From NCBI GenBank assembly GCA_011390365.1, contig JAABSM010000026.1, forward strand, positions 1 through 44,407: DNA of 44,407 nt, given 5' to 3'. The DNA is from Gammaproteobacteria bacterium (GTDB lineage Bacteria; Pseudomonadota; Gammaproteobacteria; Chromatiales; Chromatiaceae). The stretch's first letter is position 1; each line of letters opens with the position of its first letter. Position numbers and translations under genes: made by a program. Shown in pieces: positions 40,164-44,407 of this stretch. The notes under the pieces were generated by a model that had not been told where the DNA came from, did not search any database, and saw only the letters and a program-made list of their open reading frames with translations.

Positions 40164-40588
40164 GCGTAGGGTGCGTTAGGCGCGCCGGCACGGACCTTGA
40201 ACCTTGCGCGAAAGCTTGCGCGCGCCGTAACGCACCATTCCCCGCCCAAACATTGCGGCAAAAGGTGCGTTACGCCCCGCGCGGCGCTTCGGGGTTGGGT
40301 GCAATCATCGGGCCTCGGGGCGCATTGAACGGCGGTGGTTTTTGGAAGCGCGGGACTAACGCACCCTACATCGGGTCGCGTAGGGTGCGTTAGGCGCGCC
40401 GGCACGGACCTTGAACCTTGCACGAAACCCTCCGCGCGCCGTAACGCACCAACCCCGCCCGAACATTGCGGCAAAAGGTGCGTTACGCCCCGCTCGGCGC
40501 TTCGGGGTTGGGTGCAATCATCGGGCCTCGGGGCGCATTGAACGGCGGTGGTTTTTGGCAAAGGCGGGGCTAACGCACCCTACATTGG
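40161..40588 (+). repeat. 214-bp tandem duplication of a GTGCGTTA-type REP element
   Basis: Two copies, 40161-40374 and 40375-40588, with exact period 214 and few differences. Each contains GTAGGGTGCGTTAGGCGCGC, GCGCGCCGTAACGCACCA, GGCAAAAGGTGCGTTACGCC and CTAACGCACCCTACAT: the complementary phrases GTAGGGTGCGTTAG and CTAACGCACCCTAC make each unit a large compound palindrome. Further copies are at 40594-40725, 41353-41430 and 42846-42958. Confidence 0.88.
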
Positions 40589-40760
40589 GTCGCACCACCT
40601 CCGCCGGAAAATCGCGGCCAATGGTGCGTTACGCCTCGCCGGTAATTTGGTGATCTGATACGATTGCATACAACCGGGCGATGTCAGGTCTCGTGGCGCT
40701 TGCAAGGCGGGGCCAACGCACCCTTCGATGATCCGATTCACCGCCAAAGGAGGACTGAGA

Positions 40761-41348
40761 ATGCCGGAGTATCGCCGCCTCATCCATCCCGGCGGCGCCT
40801 TCTTTTTCACCCTTACCGCCTTTCGACGCGCGCCCTGGCTTTGCGAGCCGGAGGCGTTGAAACTCATGCGGGAGGCGATTCAGAAGGTGCGCCGGGAACG
40901 CCCCTTCCGCATCGACGCCTGGGTCACCTTGCCGGAGCATATCCACTGCATCTGGACCTTGCCCGAGGGCGAAGGGGATTATTCGGAGCGTTGGCGATTG
41001 CTCAAAAGGGCGGTCTCGGCGGGGCTGACGCCGGAGGTGGTGGCGGGCTTCCAGGGTGGCGCGAGACGCTACCGGCACCTGACCGCCCCACCAAAGGGGT
41101 CGCGGAAAAAGCGGGGGGAGCGACTGATCTGGCAACGGCGATTCTGGGAGCACAAGATTCGGGATGACCGGGACTACGCCTACCATTGCGACTACATCCA
41201 CTACAATCCCGTCAAACACGGCTATGTGACCGCCCCGGTGGATTGGCCCTGGTCGAGCTTTCACCGTTTCGTTCGCGAGGGCGTCTATTCGGTCGACTGG
41301 GGCGCGGATGACCCTCCCGATATCCCGGATGACATCGGCCATGAATAA
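40761..41348 (+). CDS. REP-associated tyrosine transposase (RAYT, TnpA_REP)
   Basis: 195 aa. A single-strand DNA endonuclease of the Y1-HUH family that nicks REP hairpins. The HUH motif is EHIHCIW (H60, H62) and the nucleophile is expected among Y141, Y145 and Y148 in YAYHCDYIHYNPVKHG, the RAYT hallmark. The N-terminal YRRLIHPGGAFFFTLTAFRR and C-terminal DWPWSSFHRF also match. The frame opens at 40728, but AAAGGAGG at 40746-40753 fixes the start at 40761. GTGCGTTA-type repeats flank it on both sides, as expected of a RAYT and its cognate REPs. The gene looks intact. Confidence 0.93.
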   Translation: MPEYRRLIHPGGAFFFTLTAFRRAPWLCEPEALKLMREAIQKVRRERPFRIDAWVTLPEHIHCIWTLPEGEGDYSERWRLLKRAVSAGLTPEVVAGFQGGARRYRHLTAPPKGSRKKRGERLIWQRRFWEHKIRDDRDYAYHCDYIHYNPVKHGYVTAPVDWPWSSFHRFVREGVYSVDWGADDPPDIPDDIGHE

Positions 41349-41352
41349 AACC

Positions 41353-41430
41353 TGCGTAGGGTGCGTTAGACGCGCCCCGCCCAGGTCGAACCTTGCACGA
41401 AAGCCCGCGCACGCCGTAACGCACCACCCC
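41353..41430. repeat. GTGCGTTA-type REP element downstream of the RAYT gene
   Basis: GCGTAGGGTGCGTTAGACGC at the left pairs with GCCGTAACGCACCA at the right, around CGAACCTTGCACGAAAGCCC, the same centre as in the tandem duplication. It separates the RAYT gene from the second TA promoter. Confidence 0.75.
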
Positions 41431-41441
41431 CCGTCTGTTAC

Positions 41442-41493
41442 TTGCAAACGAAAACCGAGAGGGCTATATTCTGACCATATGGTCATTTAAGGA
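41442..41493 (+). promoter_or_regulatory. Promoter and operator of the second TA-jetB operon
   Basis: TTGCAA (41442-41447), a 17-bp spacer and TATATT (41465-41470) form a good promoter. A perfect 14-bp palindrome TGACCATATGGTCA (41472-41485) covers the expected start point, a classic antitoxin operator. A Shine-Dalgarno AAGGA (41489-41493) precedes the ATG at 41502. Because toxin and jetB overlap, this promoter probably drives the defence genes too. Confidence 0.6.
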
Positions 41494-41501
41494 TGTTCGC
41501 G

Positions 41502-41732
41502 ATGCACAGAGTACAAGTTGTCGAGGCAAAGGCACATTTTTCCGCATTGCTTGCCGAGGTGGAGGCTGGTGGTGAAGTTGAGATCACTAAGCGGGGCAAG
41601 GTTGTGGCCCGGCTGGTGCCTGACAAACCCCGAATGGCTGCCGATCTTTTTCGCACCTTGTGGGACGGCGAGCCGGTGGACCTGGAAGCCCCGAACGATG
41701 CTCCTCCTGAACCGGTAAACGGCTTCGACTGA
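41502..41732 (+). CDS. Phd/YefM-family antitoxin
   Basis: 76 aa from the ATG at 41502, chosen because AAGGA lies 8 nt upstream; a start at 41493 would overlap that site. MHRVQVVEAKAHFSALLAEV then GGEVEITKRGKVVARLVPDK is the Phd DNA-binding half, and the acidic tail DGEPVDLEAPNDAPPEPVNG the toxin-binding half. It is followed by the PIN toxin with one base between. A perfect palindromic operator lies upstream. It differs clearly in sequence from the antitoxin at 3308. Confidence 0.9.
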   Translation: MHRVQVVEAKAHFSALLAEVEAGGEVEITKRGKVVARLVPDKPRMAADLFRTLWDGEPVDLEAPNDAPPEPVNGFD

Positions 41733-41733
41733 A

Positions 41734-42135
41734 GTGTCACGCTACCTGCTCGACACCAATATCCTCATCGCCGCCATCAAGGGCGCGCAACCCGTTCGCC
41801 AACGCCTTGAAGTCACCGCTCTGTCCGATCTGATCCTTTCGCCCATCGTGCTGGGCGAACTCAAACTGGGCGTTGAGAAAAGCGCCCAACGGGAAAAGAA
41901 TGGGGAGAAGCTGGTGCATGTCGTCTCAGGCCTCCCGTTCTATCCGCTGGAGGCTGGAGCCGTTGAGCAGTATGCGAGGATACGCGCACTGTTGGAGAGC
42001 CGGGGAACGCCGATCGGGGGCAACGATTACTGGATAGCTGCGCAGGCACGTGCGATGGATGCGGTGGTGGTGACCGACAACCAGCGAGAATTCCAGCGGG
42101 TGCCTGGACTGAGACTCGAAAATTGGCTGACATGA
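41734..42135 (+). CDS. PIN-domain toxin (VapC/FitB-like ribonuclease)
   Basis: 133 aa starting at GTG (41734), one base after the antitoxin stop. PIN active-site acids: D7 in YLLDTNILIAAIKG, E42 in IVLGELKLGVEKS, D98 in PIGGNDYWIAAQA and D115 in VVVTDNQREF. The DTNIL and GGNDxxIAA motifs are those of VapC/FitB toxins, a different PIN subgroup from the toxin at 3550. Its stop overlaps the jetB start (ATGA, 42132-42135), so jetB translation is coupled to the toxin. That coupling is unusual. Confidence 0.93.
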   Translation: MSRYLLDTNILIAAIKGAQPVRQRLEVTALSDLILSPIVLGELKLGVEKSAQREKNGEKLVHVVSGLPFYPLEAGAVEQYARIRALLESRGTPIGGNDYWIAAQARAMDAVVVTDNQREFQRVPGLRLENWLT

Positions 42136-42761
42136 CTGAGGAAGCCATTGTCGAACCGCGGGCCGAGCAGGCCCCGCTCACCGACCAACCCATTAAGACC
42201 GCCGTCCAGGAATTGCTGAAATACGGCGTGCTGGAGGCGGAGCAGAAGCCGAATCTCTATCGCACCGCGCTGTCGGCCTATGACCGCATCGACGGAATCC
42301 TGGAACCGCTGGACCTGGCGTTGCGCATCGACGATGTGCGCGGGCTCTGTTTTGTGGCCATCTCAGAGGGCTATGCGGACAGCGAGCGGGACGAGTGGAG
42401 CCATCCGCTGGTACGGCGGCAGCGCCTGACACTGGAGCAATCCCTGCTGGTGGCGATCCTGCGTCGGCTCTATGTGGCCCACGAGATGGAGGCGGGGGTG
42501 GGTACGGCCCATGCGCTGGTGAGCCTGGACGAGCTGGTGCCGGAGTTGAACCAGTTTCTCGGCGACAAGGGCAGCGACAGCCAGAACGACAAGCGCCTGC
42601 GGCAACTGCTGGAGCAACTGCGCGGCCATGGGCTGGTGTCGGAGATCGACAAGAACGAACAGCTCTCGATCCGGCCGCTGATTGTGCACATCGCCAATCC
42701 CGAGAACCTTCAGGCGTTGTTGGGGGCTTTCAGGGAGCGGACGGTCGTATCCGAAGATTGA
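42132..42761 (+). CDS. jetB: JetB/MksE-like DUF4194 protein (Wadjet component)
   Basis: 209 aa. The DUF4194 pattern is clear: AVQELLKYGVLEAEQKPNLY then LSAYDRIDGILEPLDLALRI, DDVRGLCFVAISEGYADSER, HPLVRRQRLTLEQSLLVAIL, LVSLDELVPELNQFLGDKG and LRQLLEQLRGHGLVSEID. JetB/MksE is the kleisin-associated subunit of the Wadjet (JetABCD) / MksBEFG SMC complex that cleaves circular plasmids by loop extrusion. jetC follows. The usual upstream jetA (DUF3375 kleisin) is absent; in its place is a TA module with a 4-bp overlap. Function without JetA is uncertain. Confidence 0.87.
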   Translation: MTEEAIVEPRAEQAPLTDQPIKTAVQELLKYGVLEAEQKPNLYRTALSAYDRIDGILEPLDLALRIDDVRGLCFVAISEGYADSERDEWSHPLVRRQRLTLEQSLLVAILRRLYVAHEMEAGVGTAHALVSLDELVPELNQFLGDKGSDSQNDKRLRQLLEQLRGHGLVSEIDKNEQLSIRPLIVHIANPENLQALLGAFRERTVVSED

Positions 42762-42765
42762 CTTA

Positions 42766-43002
42766 ACCACAGAGGGCGCAGAGTTCACAGAGAGAACCGG
42801 ATCTCTGTTGTAGCGTACCCTTGCTAAAATGTAGCCGAGTGGGGTGGTGATGGTGCGTTACGCCCCGCTCAGTGTTTTGAATTATGTGGCGATGATCGAG
42901 ATTTGGAGGGGTACGATGATTCGTTGTTATCACAAGGGCGGGGCTAACGCACCCTACGCGATCCGTCTCTCCGTGTCTTATTGGCACCATGAGAGACGCT
43001 GA
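42766..43002. repeat. Repeat insertion between jetB and jetC
   Basis: A CTTAACCACAGAGGGCGCAG fragment of the ACAGAG family is followed by a GTGCGTTA-type REP (GGTGCGTTACGCCCCGC from about 42851, GGCGGGGCTAACGCACCC ending about 42954) and then TCTCTCCGTGTCTT. The REP appears to have landed inside the ACAGAG-type palindrome. The two genes are separated by 241 bp, where related operons have them adjacent. Confidence 0.7.
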
Positions 43003-44407
43003 ATGAGCGCAGTCACCGAAAACACCCAGCAAGACCTCTTCGCCGAGCCCGCCGAACGCCGCTCCTACATCATTGAGCAGTTGGAGGTCTACAACTGGGG
43101 TCCGTTTCAGGGGCTGCATCGGGCGGAGTTCGATGGGCGGGGGAGCGCGATCATCGGCCAGACGGGCAGCGGCAAGACCACGCTGGTGGATGCGATGATG
43201 ACCCTGATCGCGCCGCGACCGTTGTACAACCTGGCCTCCACCGGCGGCCACGAGAGCGACCGGGATTTGGTCTCCTATGTGCGCGGTCGCACGGGCGAGG
43301 GTAATCGGGACGACGAGACCCATATCGCCCGGCCCGGGGCCACGGTGACCGGGATCGGCCTGCGCTTCGGTGACGGCACGCGCACGGTCACCCTCACCGC
43401 CCTGTTCTGGCTCGACGGCAGCAGCTCCGCCACAGCCGATCTCAAGAAGCTCTGGATCTTCGCCCGTAACACCGATCAGACCCTGGCCGACTGGCTGCGG
43501 CTGCACCGGGAGGGCGGGGCGCGGGCGGTGAAGCAATTGGCCCGGGAGCTGCCGGAGACCGAGGTGCGGGACAGCAAGAAGGCCTATCTGGCCCTGGCGA
43601 TCCGCTTCTTCGAGGTGGGGGAGAACGCCTTTCAGCTCCTCAACCGCGCCGCCGGGCTCAAGCAGCTCAACAGCATCGACGAGCTGTTTCGGGAGCTGGT
43701 ATTGGAAGACAAATCCGCCTTCGAGCAGGCTGCGGAGGTGATCCAGGGCTTCGACGTGTTGCAGGAGATCCACGTCGAACTCCAGACCGCCCGCGACCAG
43801 CAGCGCTCCCTGCTGCCCATCGAACAGGAGGAGAAGGTGCGCCGCGCCAAGGAGGCCCAGCGTGAGGCGCTGGAGGCCCTGAAGCAGATCCTGCCCCTGT
43901 GGTTCGCCGACCGCGGCCTGGGGCTGTGGCAGGCCCGGCGCGCGGAACTCGACCATGAGATGCGTCAGGCCGAGGCGGCGCTGGAGCAACTGCGGCTGGA
44001 GCTGGAACGCCGGGAACAGGCCGTCGAGGACGCACACCGTTTCTACGTCGAGCAGGGCGGCGGGAGTATCGAGCAGCTGGAGCGCCAGATCGCCCAGCAG
44101 GAGCGCATCCTGCGGGAGTGCGAGCGCAACGCCCGCGACTATCAGACCATCATCCGCGCCCTCGGCTTCGACGAGGCCCTGACGCCATCGGCGCTGACCG
44201 CCAACCAGGGGCAGGGCCGGCGCATCCAGGCCGAGACCGCCGAACGTCAGCAGGCGGTGGAGGAGCAGCGCTTCCGTCAGGGCGGCGAACTCCAGGAGCT
44301 GGAGAATCGCCAGGCCGAACTGGCGGATGCGCTGAAGAAGGCCAAGGCCCACAGCCACTCCAACATCGACGCCCGCTTCCTCCAGTTCAAGACCGACCTC
44401 GCCGAGG
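43003..44407 (+). CDS. jetC: JetC/MksB-like SMC-type ATPase (3' end outside window)
   Basis: The frame is open from the ATG at 43003 to the window end (468 codons seen; family members exceed 1,000). YIIEQLEVYNWGPFQGLHRA EFDG begins an ABC/SMC ATPase head with the Walker A loop GQTGSGKTT (52-60). DLVSYVRGRTGEGNRDDET and VTGIGLRFGDGTRTVTLTAL, then LNSIDELFRELVLEDKSAFE are typical of JetC/MukB-like proteins. From about residue 255 a long Glu/Arg/Gln/Leu coiled coil begins. Walker B and the signature motif lie beyond the window. The start has GAGAG 8-10 nt upstream. It is the motor of a Wadjet-type complex with the JetB upstream. Confidence 0.88.
   Translation, partial: MSAVTENTQQDLFAEPAERRSYIIEQLEVYNWGPFQGLHRAEFDGRGSAIIGQTGSGKTTLVDAMMTLIAPRPLYNLASTGGHESDRDLVSYVRGRTGEGNRDDETHIARPGATVTGIGLRFGDGTRTVTLTALFWLDGSSSATADLKKLWIFARNTDQTLADWLRLHREGGARAVKQLARELPETEVRDSKKAYLALAIRFFEVGENAFQLLNRAAGLKQLNSIDELFRELVLEDKSAFEQAAEVIQGFDVLQEIHVELQTARDQQRSLLPIEQEEKVRRAKEAQREALEALKQILPLWFADRGLGLWQARRAELDHEMRQAEAALEQLRLELERREQAVEDAHRFYVEQGGGSIEQLERQIAQQERILRECERNARDYQTIIRALGFDEALTPSALTANQGQGRRIQAETAERQQAVEEQRFRQGGELQELENRQAELADALKKAKAHSHSNIDARFLQFKTDLAE

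Noticed and set aside
39899-40561. Minus-strand open frame of 220 codons through the REP tandem
   Set aside because: Its sequence is an internal amino-acid repeat created by the 214-bp duplication and palindromes; the frame is a by-product of the repeats.
40161-40740. Possible CRISPR array in the repeat-rich region
   Set aside because: There are only two long tandem copies of 214 bp plus palindromic pieces; no short regular direct repeats with unique spacers and no cas genes.
42763-44358. Minus-strand frame of 531 codons opposite jetC
   Set aside because: It is the complement of the JetC coding region, rich in Leu/Gln from the coiled coil; the plus strand carries Walker A and is open to the window end.

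Overview
The window is high-GC DNA from a gammaproteobacterium, probably a purple-sulfur/Chromatiales-type organism. This is inferred from gene content (polA, ubiE with a DUF971 partner, rnr/rlmB, Uma2 and RAYT genes, abundant short palindromic repeats), not from any marker gene. Conserved housekeeping genes are interspersed with decayed mobile DNA and at least eight families of short palindromic repeats.

Layout. 1-2.2 kb: 3' end of polA and an unknown secreted protein. 2.4-4.6 kb: two 141-bp direct repeats flank the two ends of a broken IS91-type transposase gene, with a Phd/PIN toxin-antitoxin (TA) module between them. 4.6-8.3 kb: secreted FGE-sulfatase-like protein, a large exported protein with a possible phosphodiester-glycosidase domain, a cupin remnant and a DUF2061 membrane protein. 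8.3-11.2 kb: ubiE, DUF971, DUF4197 and DUF1622 genes. 11.2-15.6 kb: a two-gene unit for unknown exported proteins (about 1117 and 345 aa); repeats are inserted in frame in the larger one's signal-peptide region. 15.7-21 kb: two copies of a covarying hairpin element and Uma2 genes or fragments bracket an AT-richer island encoding a P-type ATPase without the CPx motif and a methyltransferase. 21-29 kb (minus strand): rlmB, rnr, pgm, and a ParA-type ATPase overlapping a CHAD gene. 29-34 kb: TatD-associated radical SAM protein, DUF971-MoaD fusion, CnoX/YbbN, an Old Yellow Enzyme and Hsp20. 34-40 kb: TelA-like protein, small exported protein, Blc lipocalin, AraC regulator, CPBP protease, MipA/OmpV protein and a zinc-ribbon gene cut by repeats. 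40-44.4 kb: a REP-associated transposase (RAYT) with its likely repeats, then a VapBC-type TA module joined by an ATGA overlap to jetB (DUF4194) and, after a repeat insertion, jetC (SMC-like ATPase). The last gene leaves the window.

The strongest leads for new biology are: (1) a Wadjet/MksBEF-like jetB-jetC locus in which a TA module occupies the position where jetA normally lies; (2) a ParA/CHAD gene pair that could position polyphosphate granules; (3) a CPx-less metal-type ATPase with a methyltransferase on a transferred island; (4) a hairpin element with compensatory arm changes; (5) a MITE inserted in a palindromic repeat with a clean 5-bp target duplication; and (6) a DUF971-MoaD fusion lacking the terminal Gly-Gly. 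Functions are assigned from recognised motifs only; no database search or folding was run.
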